Shown in pieces: positions 34,501 to 43,581 of a stretch of 64,000 nucleotides of DNA. The notes beneath the pieces are model-generated. The model did no database searches. It had not been told where the DNA came from and was given only the letters and a program-made list of their open reading frames with translations. The translations under genes were made by a program, and so were the position numbers. Within the stretch, counting starts at the first letter, position 1; each line of letters begins with the position of its first letter. Source of the stretch: Nageia nagi (lineage: Eukaryota > Pinophyta); contig JBITNC010000001.1 of NCBI GenBank assembly GCA_050084985.1, forward strand, positions 2,232,001 through 2,296,000, read 5' to 3'.

Positions 34501-34660
34501 AAGCTGAGTGCTAGTGCAGAGGTTCCCTCCCAAGCTAGCAACCGAACACCTAGATCTTGACTTAGATGCCTTCCTAAGAGACTTAAGCATGAGTACGACT
34601 CATGATGAAGAGATTGATCAGGACTTGAGGTTCGAGGATGAAGACACGTAGCCAAATTTC
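31581..34660 (+). pseudogene. X2 ORF, N-terminal to acidic region
   Basis: The start codon at 31581 opens MTSKVRSPPSKARKIQG, homologous to the start of X3. The frame is interrupted by a solo LTR (31632-32133) and resumes with LFERHV-like sequence. Landmarks: GDTNWGSVNPI, GNVIMGFSPEGIKAAFGW, EFLPTIANLITLLYRVTGQE, RFYMSSYLVYLLLHDK, ELADERYLGQKGIPVW, HADFYLQYTDHTYIRIYGS, LMEFARQLLFLKEQVW, TINLPISIASYV, an acidic tract near 34040-34200 and DEEIDQDLRFEDED near 34605-34650. Stops include TAG at 32139, 33322 and 33364; frameshifts lie near 32750, 32980 and 33790. The C-terminal half is absent. Confidence 0.78.
31632..32133. mobile_element. Solo LTR, 502 bp, inserted in the X2 ORF
   Basis: It starts TGTTGGAATG and ends CAACTCTCTCA. 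Flanks AGGGT (31627-31631) and AGGGG (32134-32138) form a 5-bp target duplication with one mismatch. The X2 frame runs from KARKIQG directly into LFERH once the segment is removed. It contains TATAAATAGAAGG at 31854, consistent with an LTR promoter on the + strand. No coding sequence. Confidence 0.8.
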
Positions 34661-34841
34661 GGAGCTTCAAGGCTTGTCACAAGGGTGGAGATGAGTCCTT
34701 TTGCACTCATCCAAAACCATGCGACTAGGGAAAATAGAAAGCAAAAAACCTAAGTGTTGGATGTTAGTGACAAGTGGAAACCCATGCATTAGACCTCACC
34801 CTATGCCTATCTCATGGTGACACGTGTCCCACCTTGAAAGC

Positions 34842-34849
34842 TATAAAAG
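34842..34849 (+). promoter_or_regulatory. TATA-like box (TATAAAAG) in X3 leader
   Basis: Same context as the X2 box at 30150 (AGCTATAAAAGGGAAGTCA here). It lies 0.9 kb before the ORF. Confidence 0.4.
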
Positions 34850-35243
34850 GGAAGTCACCACCCCTTCATTTCTGTTTGCAAAATTGAAGGAGGGCCAGAG
34901 CGTGGGAGATAGGAGAAAAAGCACCCCTTCTTGGATGTGCGACCAAGGACAGCCTACACCTTTTTCAAGTTTTGTTCAAAGATTGACCTTGGTAAGTGTG
35001 CCAAGGGTTGGGCGTAAGGATTCAAGCTTGTGCTTTGAGCACCCATCCAAAAGGATGCGACAAGGGAGTTAAGGGCTCTAATATGTCGGAAATTGACTAA
35101 GTCCCCTTGTCCCACTTCCTAGTCGCACCATTCCTATCTGGTCCTTTTGCACCCTCCACCATCCATGCGACCTTGTTCGTAAGCTTCCTATTGGACCTTT
35201 TAGCGAGCTGGTAAGAGAGTAACACCTGGCTTAAGAGCAAACC

Positions 35244-35251
35244 TATAAATA
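35244..35251 (+). promoter_or_regulatory. TATA box (TATAAATA) upstream of X3 ORF
   Basis: TATAAATA followed by TCACCCCCTCC lies 476 bp before the start codon. It mirrors the TATAAATACCCCCC box of element C. Confidence 0.5.
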
Positions 35252-35726
35252 TCACCCCCTCCTTTGAACATTTCATCTCTCATTTTCATCCCTCTTCTTA
35301 GTCGCATCATTTTTCAAACATGCTTAAGCATCCATCCTAAAACATGCGACCAAGGAAGGGACATTAAAATACATTGCACTCATTTTAGGGCTTGGTCGCA
35401 TCATTTTTTATGCATGCTCAAGCACCCACTTCAGAGCATGCGACCAAGAATGGAGATTCAGAGACGTACATCCAGTTAGCCTCTTTTGGCTAAGGCATTT
35501 CAGATCCACCCTTGAAACCTAGTTGCATCATTTTTCATGCATGCTTGAGGCCCTCATTCAAAACCATGCGACCAACTTTGGGGTGAAGAATTTAGTTCGG
35601 GAAATTGACTAAGTGTCACCAGGCCCAATTGCACGCATTCCTGGCTGTACTTTTGCACTCATTCATACTATGTGCTTGGACTAGTCAGTCATTTGGAATT
35701 GAGGAAGGATTAGGGTAGCATCCTCC

Positions 35727-36327
35727 ATGGCTTCAAGCACCAAAGTACCCACTTTGAAGGCCAGAAAGACCCAAAGCCAATTATTCGGGAGGCATGTGAC
35801 TAAAAGCCGGATGACTCGACTTTTGAGGGAGAGTTTGATAGAATTTCAGCTGAAAGGCAAACCAAAGCTTCCCGAGGCCAAATTCAAGGGGAAATATATC
35901 TTTCTTGGTGACACTGATTGGGGTGACTTGGACCCAATTATGGCCTTGGCCTCTACAACCTCTCTCAGCAAAGAGGACCTGTCTGCAGAACTTATCCACA
36001 CATGCTTCTTGTTCAATGCTGCCATAATACCATTTGCAGTACCTTTTCCCAACTTGTGCAGTGAAGTGGCCAAGAGGTGTGATTTCAGCAAGAGATTGCT
36101 ATGGGATATAGAAGGTAATGTAATCATGGACTTCACCCTTGTTGGCATTGAAGCAGCTTTTGGTTGGAAACGTTATGGGGATGGCTATACATTGGTGCAT
36201 TCGGAGGAGTTTCATGATTCCACTTCCTAGCCTGGGGACTATATTAGACCTTGGTTGCTTGAGGAATTTCAGAACCTTCAAGGGCAAAGGTTGATCAATG
36301 CATGAAGAGAAGAATTTCTACCAGTGG
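35727..36327 (+). pseudogene. X3 ORF, segment 1 (N-terminal)
   Basis: The start codon at 35727 gives MASSTKVPTLKARKTQSQLF, with a basic N-terminus. Then come GDTDWGDLDPIMALASTTSL, the hydrophobic conserved run AAIIPFAVPFPNLCSEVAKR, GNVIMDFTLVGIEAAFGWKR and SEEFHDSTS. The first 167 codons are open; a TAG follows where X2 has TGG. The frame ends at the left duplication of element F (36323-36327) and continues at 40687. There is no signal peptide; the MPFAVPF-type run is short and more likely a buried core strand than a membrane segment. Function unknown. Confidence 0.8.
36323..36327. repeat. Target-site duplication AGTGG, left of F
   Basis: AGTGG precedes the TGATCC end of element F and recurs at 40687-40691. 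Confidence 0.9.
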
Positions 36328-37558
36328 TGATCCGTAAACTGAAGGATTAAATAACTAATTTAACCCTACTTGGATCATTCACACTTAAAACTTATTAAGT
36401 GCTTGCAAATATGTGAGAGAGATTGAGTGTTATTAATTATTTCAAAAAAAATGCTGTGAGTAATGTAGGAATCCACAAATCACAAAATTTGCGATAATCA
36501 AAAGAATGCAAACCACAAGGAGAAGAACACCAAAAGTTACCCTGGTTCACACCAACTTGGGCTACTCCAGCATGTCTGCGCTCTCTCAATTATGGAATGG
36601 AATCAGGCATGCAATATTGCCTTTACAATATTTCCTCCTGTCTTGACACCTTTTGATCAATATCCCTTCATACCCATCAACATACTCTCCTGGAACAATT
36701 ATCAAGCATTACAATGATAAAAACACACTGTCTACTTGCACCCAATTCACAGACTTACAAAGTGTCTACTCTCAACTCTCTCCCAACATTCCCCCCACAT
36801 AGCCTCCTTTAAATAATATTTTGAAGGAGCTACGTAGCAATATTTTGGTCATAGCACACCTGTAGGAAATCTCCAAAGAAGGCAAAGATTGATTTGGCCA
36901 GAATGCAATCTCCTTTCTCCTTATCCTCTCCCCTAAAAATGCACTATACGCCATATTTTGCTCTCTGGAAAATATATGACAGTCTAAAATAACACCTACA
37001 GGATTTAAACAATAATTATAGTCTCAAAAATAACATCAAAACTCCAAATTACATTAAAATCCATGCAATAGGTTAAAATTGGGCGGATGGCACAGAATTG
37101 CGCCACTTGGCACTTGCAAAAGGCTTGGTCAACTCCCCTTTGACCGGCGGCTGGCGGTTTCCGACGACTGGCGGCTTCCGGCGGTTGGCGGCTATGTCGG
37201 CTGTCTCCACTCCACGCGGGCTCTAACACCTCACACTCGCCTCACCTTGCCACCTCACTCCAACGTGGCCTCCACATGGGCCCCCTTTCACCTCCACGCA
37301 GCCACAACAGGCGGGTCCCGCTCCTAATGGCCGCCCAACATTTAATTTAATTTTTTGAATATATTTTTTTATATATATATATTTTTTTTTTTGCCTTTTC
37401 ATATTTTCCACACAAACTGGATTTAATTGCATAACTTCCTCATACGGAGTCGGATTTACGATCCGAAAGAAGCGTCGGAAAGCTGACGATGAGACGATTC
37501 CAATGAACTCATAGAAACCTCTTGACATTGATCATTAAAGTGATCCAAATTCGGATCA
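36328..37558 (-). repeat. Left LTR of element F (3' LTR in its own sense)
   Basis: 1,231 bp. It differs from the other LTR mainly by a 17-bp slip in the CGGCGG-rich segment near 37170 and small changes in the TA-repeat near 37365. Frames inside appear in both LTRs and have no coding support. Confidence 0.92.
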
Positions 37559-37570
37559 TTCCTCCACACT
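37559..37570 (-). promoter_or_regulatory. Polypurine tract of element F
   Basis: On the minus strand the bases directly before the 3' LTR read AGTGTGGAGGAA, a purine-rich tract that would prime plus-strand synthesis. Confidence 0.7.
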
Positions 37571-37596
37571 GAGAGAGTGCTTTCGTCCTCGAAAGC

Positions 37597-38625
37597 TCAA
37601 GGATGACAAAGATGAGGAACCCAGTTCCCCAACATAGGTCCATGCCAATAATGCCTCCATGTATTCTCAACTGCGAAAACCACTGGATATCCTGGCACAC
37701 AACTTGCAACACTGCATCCCATAGAATTTTGTGTCACCATATTGCCAATCTGTATGGCTTGCCTTTGCTCCTCCTGCGATACTGAAACCTGTGCTTCTTC
37801 TTTCACACTCAACAATGTTAAGTTTCTTGAAGCATTAAACAACTGTCTAACATGCCCAGATAGGATTTTAGGATTTTTACTTTTATGAGACTGAAGAATG
37901 TAGGTTTTACCATCCTTCCTTAGTTGATACTCATTCCGCTTGCGCATGAAAATTGCATCCCTATCATACAAATATGGGCTGCCTAATACAATGCCACAAA
38001 CATCGAGAGGTACCACATCTAATAACACTTCATCATAAAACTTTGTATTAACCCCAAACTTCAACTTACACTGTCGTGTGACTTGCAATCTAGCATTTCG
38101 ATGCATCCATCTGAGTGGATATGGGCGTGGGTGAGGTTGAGTTTGCAACTCCAAATCTTTCACCAAGTCCTCAGCAATCAGATTAACCTGTGATCCTGGG
38201 TCAAACAACACATCAATCTTGGTTCTTTTTGCTTGAACTTTAATATGGAATAATTGAAGTCTTTTATCCTCCTCACTTAATTCATATGAATTCTTAACTC
38301 CCATGCAGTTCATTTGCTCATCAATCTCAGATGTATCATCTATATCACAAATTTCTTTACCCTTAGAAGCTACAACATTTTTCTTTTCTTGATTCTTTGC
38401 AAACCATTTCGGTGCTTTATCAGGATGGAGTTTCCAACACTTAGCATCAGTATGACCATCTAAATTGCAATGTGAACAATGCCCTTTATCTTTCTTATCC
38501 TCTTTCTTATCATCTTTCTTAATTGATGCATTCGTTTGCTTTTTACCTTTAGGATCTTGATCTCTTGATTTATCACGTGCCTCAAGGTGTGTAGCTTGAA
38601 CACAAACTTTGTCTAAATCATTCAC
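37597..38625 (-). CDS. Element F gag C-terminus and aspartic protease
   Basis: This 342-residue frame begins in the end of gag and continues into protease. After a lysine-rich stretch (DKKEDKKDK) there is a zinc knuckle of the form CX2CX4HX4C (Cys50, Cys53, His58, Cys63), which binds RNA in the particle. A retropepsin-like domain follows, with IDVLFDPGSQVNLIAEDLV (residues 138-156). The catalytic Asp142 is present, but the usual Ser or Thr after it is Pro143 (DPG instead of DSG or DTG), so activity is doubtful. IVLGSPYLYDRDAIF matches the family's second conserved region. The frame runs to the end of the internal region and stops without a polymerase. It overlaps the gag frame by 4 bp. Confidence 0.85.
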   Translation of the reverse strand: MNDLDKVCVQATHLEARDKSRDQDPKGKKQTNASIKKDDKKEDKKDKGHCSHCNLDGHTDAKCWKLHPDKAPKWFAKNQEKKNVVASKGKEICDIDDTSEIDEQMNCMGVKNSYELSEEDKRLQLFHIKVQAKRTKIDVLFDPGSQVNLIAEDLVKDLELQTQPHPRPYPLRWMHRNARLQVTRQCKLKFGVNTKFYDEVLLDVVPLDVCGIVLGSPYLYDRDAIFMRKRNEYQLRKDGKTYILQSHKSKNPKILSGHVRQLFNASRNLTLLSVKEEAQVSVSQEEQRQAIQIGNMVTQNSMGCSVASCVPGYPVVFAVENTWRHYWHGPMLGNWVPHLCHP

Positions 38626-39368
38626 ATCAAAAAGAAGAAGTGTATGCCTAAATATGAATGTAAACCACCAATATACTTGAATAATGTTTCTTCACTATTT
38701 AGTGCAATACCCAACATATTAGCCTTTTTACGAAATTCAGTAGTGTAGTCTTGTACACTTTGGCCCTTACCTTGACGTAGATTTTGCCACTCCATGATTA
38801 CCTTTGGCAAATACCCAAGTGGATAGAAATGATCTCTGATATGTTTCGTAAAGTCTCCCCATGTAGTGATCTCCACATCCAAGTTAGATCGACTTTCCCA
38901 CCATATAAGAGCTGAACCTCCCAACTTGAGAGTAGCTAATTGAATCTTGGTCCTGTCATCAATAATCTCATGCACTCTACAATAGACCTCAATTTGCTTA
39001 ATCCAAAAATCTAATTTCTCGGCATTAACCTCTCCATCATACGTAGGCAAATCAAATTTCACTTCTAATTTAAGAGGCGATTTCTTAGAATTAAAGAAAG
39101 AAATATGTTCATCATCACCTTCATGTGTGTTGTTTCTCCCTGAATTCTCTCCTAGAGATTCTTTAATCCTTGCTTCATTCCGCAATTCATCAATAGCCAT
39201 GGTCATTTTCGTTATCAGGGATTTAAGAACATCAAGCTCAACATAGACATTCCTCTCTGATTCTGTTCTCTCAGCCATTTGCCTTGTCCAAATTCTGGAA
39301 CCAATCTCTGGATCTTCTTCAGCAAGAACTCCTTCACCTTTTTTGCTCTTTGATCTGGTAAGCATCAA
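38622..39368 (-). CDS. Element F gag (Ty3-type retrotrans_gag domain)
   Basis: This 248-residue frame starts MMLTRSKSKKGEG just inside the 5' LTR side. A charged N-terminus precedes a Ty3-type capsid domain at about residues 100-240. Seen there are PTYDGEVNAEKLDFWIKQIE, LGGSALIWWESRS, WGDFTKHIRDHFYPLGYLPK, WQNLRQGKGQSVQDYTTEFR and YIGGLHSY. Gag forms the virus-like particle that packages element RNA. The end (GIHFFFLM) is out of frame: the adjacent frame reads into the start of the next ORF, so a one-base frameshift near 38640 separates gag from the zinc knuckle and protease, which are normally fused. Confidence 0.9.
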   Translation of the reverse strand: MMLTRSKSKKGEGVLAEEDPEIGSRIWTRQMAERTESERNVYVELDVLKSLITKMTMAIDELRNEARIKESLGENSGRNNTHEGDDEHISFFNSKKSPLKLEVKFDLPTYDGEVNAEKLDFWIKQIEVYCRVHEIIDDRTKIQLATLKLGGSALIWWESRSNLDVEITTWGDFTKHIRDHFYPLGYLPKVIMEWQNLRQGKGQSVQDYTTEFRKKANMLGIALNSEETLFKYIGGLHSYLGIHFFFLM

Positions 39369-39458
39369 AAATACACACTATCCAATCCAACAAGACTTGC
39401 AGTAATTGGATTTAAAGAATACCCATTATTCTTATAGGTTATCCCATTATAATCATCA

Positions 39459-39470
39459 GCTCTGATACCA
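39459..39470 (-). promoter_or_regulatory. Primer-binding site of element F (tRNA-iMet)
   Basis: Minus-strand TGGTATCAGAGC lies 4 bp inside the 5' LTR and is the standard complement of the initiator tRNA-Met 3' end in plant retrotransposons. Confidence 0.9.
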
Positions 39471-39474
39471 AACT

Positions 39475-40686
39475 TGATCCGTAAACTGAAGGATTAAATA
39501 ACTAATTTAACCCTACTTGGATCATTCACACTTAAAACTTATTAAGTGCTTGCAAATATGTGAGAGAGATTGAGTGTTATTAATTATTTCAAAAAAAATG
39601 CTGTGAGTAATGTAGGAATCCACAAATCACAAAATTTGCGATAATCAAAAGAATGCAAACCACAAGGAGAAGAACACCAAAAGTTACCCTGGTTCACCCA
39701 ACTTGGGCTACTCCAGCATGTCTGCGCTCTCTCAATTATGGAATGGAATCAGGCATGCAATATTGCCTTTACAATATTTCCTCCTGTCTTGACACCTTTT
39801 GATCAATATCCCTTCATACCCATCAACATACTCTCCTGGAACAATTATCAAGCATTACAATGATAAAACACACTGTCTACTTGCACCCAATTCACAGACT
39901 TACAAAGTGTCTACTCTCAACTCTCTCCCAACATTCCCCCCACATAGCCTCCTTTAAATAATATTTTGAAGGAGCTACGTAGCAATATTTTGGTCATAGC
40001 ACACCTGTAGGAAATCTCCAAAGAAGGCAAAGATTGATTTGGCCAGAATGCAATCTCCTTTCTCCTTATCCTCTCTCCTAAAAATGCACTATACGCCATA
40101 TTTTGCTCTCTGGAAAATATATGACAGTCTAAAATAACACCTACAGGATTTAAACAATAATTATAGTCTCAAAAATAACATCAAAACTCCAAATTACATT
40201 AAAATCCATGCAATAGGTTAAAATTGGGCGGATGGCACAGAATTGCGCCACTTGGCACTTGCAAAAGGCTTGGTCAACTCCCCTTTGACCGGCGGCTGGC
40301 GGTTTCCGACGACTGGCGGCTATGTCGGCTGTCTCCACTCCACGCGGGCTCTAACACCTCACACTCGCCTCACCTTGCCACCTCACTCCAACGTGGCCTC
40401 CACATGGGCCCCCTTTCACCTCCACGCAGCCACAATAGGCGGGTCCCGCTCCTAATGGCCGCCCAACATTTAATTTAATTTTTTGAATATATTTTTATAT
40501 ATATATATATTTTTTTTTTTGCCTTTTCATATTTTCCACACAAACTAGATTTAATTGCATAACTTCCTCATACGGAGTCGGATTTACGATCCGAAAGAAG
40601 CGTCGGAAAGCTGACGATGAGACGATTCCAATGAACTCATAGAAACCTCTTGACATTGATCATTAAAGTGATCCAAATTCGGATCA
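39475..40686 (-). repeat. Right LTR of element F (5' LTR in its own sense)
   Basis: 1,212 bp, nearly identical to 36328-37558. It lacks the 17-bp CGGCGG-rich slip and has a few single-base differences, for example CTCACCC against CTCACACC near 39695. Confidence 0.92.
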
Positions 40687-40691
40687 AGTGG
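40687..40691. repeat. Target-site duplication AGTGG, right of F
   Basis: Perfect match to 36323-36327. Confidence 0.9.
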
Positions 40692-43581
40692 TGGCAAAAT
40701 TGATCACCTTGTTATCAAAAGTAACCGATCAAGAGAACGATGCCATGTACTGAAGGGGGTTCACACGATTTATGGTTGCAATTAGTTCAGGGATGTCCAT
40801 TAGGTGGGCAGTGGTTATCAGTGATGCCCTACGCTACCAGTTGTCTTTGTTTGGGTCCTCAAAGAGATTCTACATGAACTCTTACTTGGTATACCTGTTA
40901 CTGCACGACAAGGTCATATCTAAGGAGTTGGCTGATGAGAGGTACTTGGGAGAGAAGAACACTCCCATGTAAAGCGCATACCAGAAATGGTGGTGCCAAA
41001 ATAAATTTGAGTATTTTTATGAAAAGACTGACGCCTGGGAATATGATATCTACAAGGATATCAAGGGAGAGTCCATGATGAAGAGGATCTTTGATGCTGT
41101 CATCTAGGAAATTCGCGTGCATGCAGACTTTTTTCTGCAAGACGCTAACTTCACCTACATCAGAGTTTATGGCTCCATGCTCCTGCCCAGGTATGTTAGC
41201 AATAGGTTGGTCCTCATCGAGTTTGCCAGGCAGCTTTTGTTTCTAAAAGAGAAGGTTTGGAAGAAGAAAAATGCCACCATCAACTTGCCTATTTCTATAT
41301 CTGGATATGTGTGCCAGACTTGGGTGGAGGTAAGACACATGCGGGAGGAGTTACAGTAGTATAACTTCTTCAGGGAAGCTGCTGCAAGGAACTATGATCC
41401 TAAGGGGACAATTGCCCCTTTCTATGACACTGCTTTTCATCGGCCCATAGATTTGTGAGGTGAAGAAAGGTATAGGAATGTGCAGGACGAAGGGGAAATT
41501 GCACATATCACAACTTATTTGAAAAAGAAGGTGGTTCCCCTTCGAACAGAAAAGCCCCCTCAGAAACCTCGAACTATCAAACCCCAACCTAAGGAGGCTA
41601 TTTTGAAGGTCAAATCTCCTACCCACACAACGTCCTCACCCAAGAAGGAGAAGACCTTGCTTTCTATAGGAAAAAGGCAAGAGGCCCCGAGAGAGCCTCT
41701 TCCAGGGCCCAGCAAGCGTAGTGTGTTGGAAGCTGACCTTAGAGATGTTGGCTATTGTGCTCTCCCTTCAGATGTGCTGGAGGATGTGATAAACATAGCC
41801 TATGGGAGTGACTCCCCCACGGAAGTGATTCCTTCCAGATCAACCCATTCTCTTGGGCAAAGAGGGAGAGTTCCCTCATTACAACAAAGTCCTAGCAGCT
41901 CCAAGCCCTCTTCCTCTTCTTTTGATGAAAAAACTGATGGAAACTCTGACCGTACAGTTGAAGACTCTGCAGAAGAGTTAAAGAGCCAGAGAGGAGGAAG
42001 AGGGAGGTGATGCCAACGTTGACCACTCACATCAGCCAGAAGACATAGCCAATGGTGCTTCAGCGCCTGACGAGACGGAAGTAGAAACCATTCCGGAAGA
42101 TGAAATAGTGGACGTAGGCACTTATGATGATGACATCCAGATACTTGGCCAAAAAGGCGCTAGAGAGGTGGTTGCCTGCAAATCCTCTCTTGCCGTGCTC
42201 AGGAAAAGGTCTCCTTTGCGTAAAACCTCTACTAAGAGGAGTCATGATAAATCTCCCTAGCTCCGAAATATAGGCATATCTCTAGGCGGTAGTGGAGGAG
42301 ATGAAGAGGATGAGGGAGAGAGAGAAGAATAGAAGAAGAAGAGAACGTAGGAAGAGCATGAGGGCAAGGAGATAGCGGTAGTTCCAACTACTCTAGTAAA
42401 GGTGGCCAAGAAAGTTGATAAAGGAAGGTTGTTGGTTCAGAGATTTCCCCCTCAACTAGTGATCGAACATCCAGACCTTGATCTAGATGCATGCCTTAGA
42501 GCCCTCAACATGAGTGCAGCTCGTGATGAAGATATAGACCAGGACTTGCGGTCTTGAGGATGAGGAAGAACTGTCGGATGTGGAGAAAATTCGAAGGGTG
42601 GACACCTTTGTCTCCACCTCTCAAAAGGAGATCTCTATTCATCATTGCTACTCCAAGGAGAAGCATCCTTAGAGGGCCAAGGATTGTCTTATCGAAACAT
42701 TTAAGATGCCAATCAAATTGGGGTTAACCGCCAGGAAACGCATTGTTACCCAAAATGCTGCAATCATGGAACAAGAAGGCTATGAAGCCAAAAGGGAAGT
42801 AAAGAGATTAAAGAAGGAGCTCACAGCCAGTAGAAAAATTATAAAGGAGTTCCAGAAAATCAACACAACTCCCTTACATTTGCAAAAACAAACTTCCTTC
42901 CATGAGGGGTGGGAACTCATGAAGGACCAACTCAAGAATGAGATGGTAGAGATTGTCGAGAGATTGTCTTCACGCATTTACAAGCTCCTAGCCGAGGGCG
43001 TTGAGATCAGGGATCTCAAAGCTCAGATTACTACTCGCCTCGGCCAGTTGGACAATTACCTACCCAATGTTTCCCACCTGCAGCATACTTTTGCCGATAA
43101 CCCCGAAAAATTGATCTACTGCCATGAGTTAACCTATCACCACGATTGGTTGAACCACGCACTCGAGAAGTGCAATGCTGTCCTCAAAGTAAGGATCCCC
43201 TTGCGAAAGGAGGTAGATGAGCAAATGAGCGAATATCTTTATCATCTCAAATTCTAAGTGGAGGATAATAATTTTCGAAAGAAGGAAGTAGTGTTGGCAG
43301 AGGCCTAGAATCTAATCGAGGAACATCTTGAGATCGAGAATCTAAACTTGTTGAAGGCAGGGCTTCCTATTGAGCACGAGAGGCGGATGGTCGTCTGGAG
43401 GTACCAGATGTAGGCCACTATCAAAAAGATTGAGGATTACTTCCGGTAGAATGGTAGTACCATTGGTATGATCTCTAAGGGCATGCAGAAGACTGTGGCA
43501 TTCTTGGAGGAGACAATTGAGTCCTATGGTCTCACCAGCGAGGAGTGGAACTTCGCCCGTACCAAATCAGATCTGGACTAG
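40687..43581 (+). pseudogene. X3 ORF, segment 2 (core to C-terminus)
   Basis: This continues the frame interrupted by F: LITLLSKVTDQEND, RFYMNSYLVYLLLHDK, ELADERYLGEKNTPM, HADFFLQDANFTYIRVYGSM, LIEFARQLLFLKEKVW, TINLPISISGYVCQTWVEVR, a basic linker and an acidic stretch (about 41930-42150). Next come EDLR-type acidic text near 42540, then the helix-rich half, open at 42706-43257: YEAKREVKRLKKELTASRKI, YHHDWLNHALEKCNAVLKVR, LRKEVDEQMSEYLYHLKF. It ends with TIESYGLTSEEWNFAR and TAG at 43579-43581. Stops within (for example 41107, 41357, 43255, 43308, 43410, 43448) are nearly all TAG. Coding sequence with segment 1 totals about 3.49 kb. Unknown function; predicted coiled coil in the last third. 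Confidence 0.8.

Larger units (their letters stand above)
29345..34660 (+). mobile_element. X element X2 (5' part complete, 3' part lost)
   Basis: It begins with the double hairpin TGTTGTGCTTGCACAACA at 29345, then leader repeats, an ORF start at 31581 and the coding region to about 34660. There it changes abruptly into the leader array of X3. The C-terminal coiled-coil half and 3' region are missing, which is best explained by deletion or recombination between X2 and X3. Confidence 0.7.
34661..35700. repeat. Leader array of X3 (GTCGCATCATTTTT...CATGCGACC)
   Basis: Units of about 100-130 bp read GTCGCATCATTTTTCATGCA, CTCAAGCACCCA and CATGCGACCA, with GTCGCA and TGCGAC as inverted flanks. Copies lie near 34690-34730, 35035-35065, 35125-35175, 35300-35355, 35395-35450 and 35520-35575. 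The remains at 24900-25330 are of this type. Confidence 0.7.
36328..40686 (-). mobile_element. LTR retrotransposon F, gag-protease only (TR-GAG type)
   Basis: Two long direct repeats (36328-37558 and 39475-40686) start TGATCC and end GGATCA, flanked by 5-bp duplications AGTGG. The internal 1.9 kb encodes gag and protease on the minus strand and nothing else: no reverse transcriptase, RNase H or integrase. A primer-binding site for initiator tRNA-Met (39459-39470) and a polypurine tract (37559-37570, minus strand) are in the right places. The element must use enzymes of another retrotransposon. The LTRs are nearly identical, so this is one of the youngest insertions here. It interrupts X3. Confidence 0.92.

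Noticed and set aside
37079-40478. Pairs of small frames duplicated in both LTRs of F
   Set aside because: Identical because the LTRs are duplicates; they read through GC-rich LTR sequence and have no codon or homology support.
35727-43581. X protein as a plant mobile domain or plant transposon protein family member
   Set aside because: The PMD signature (W.R..THTFHLP) seen at 63300 is absent from all X copies. A vague resemblance in layout to the putative plant transposon protein domain could not be supported by residues.
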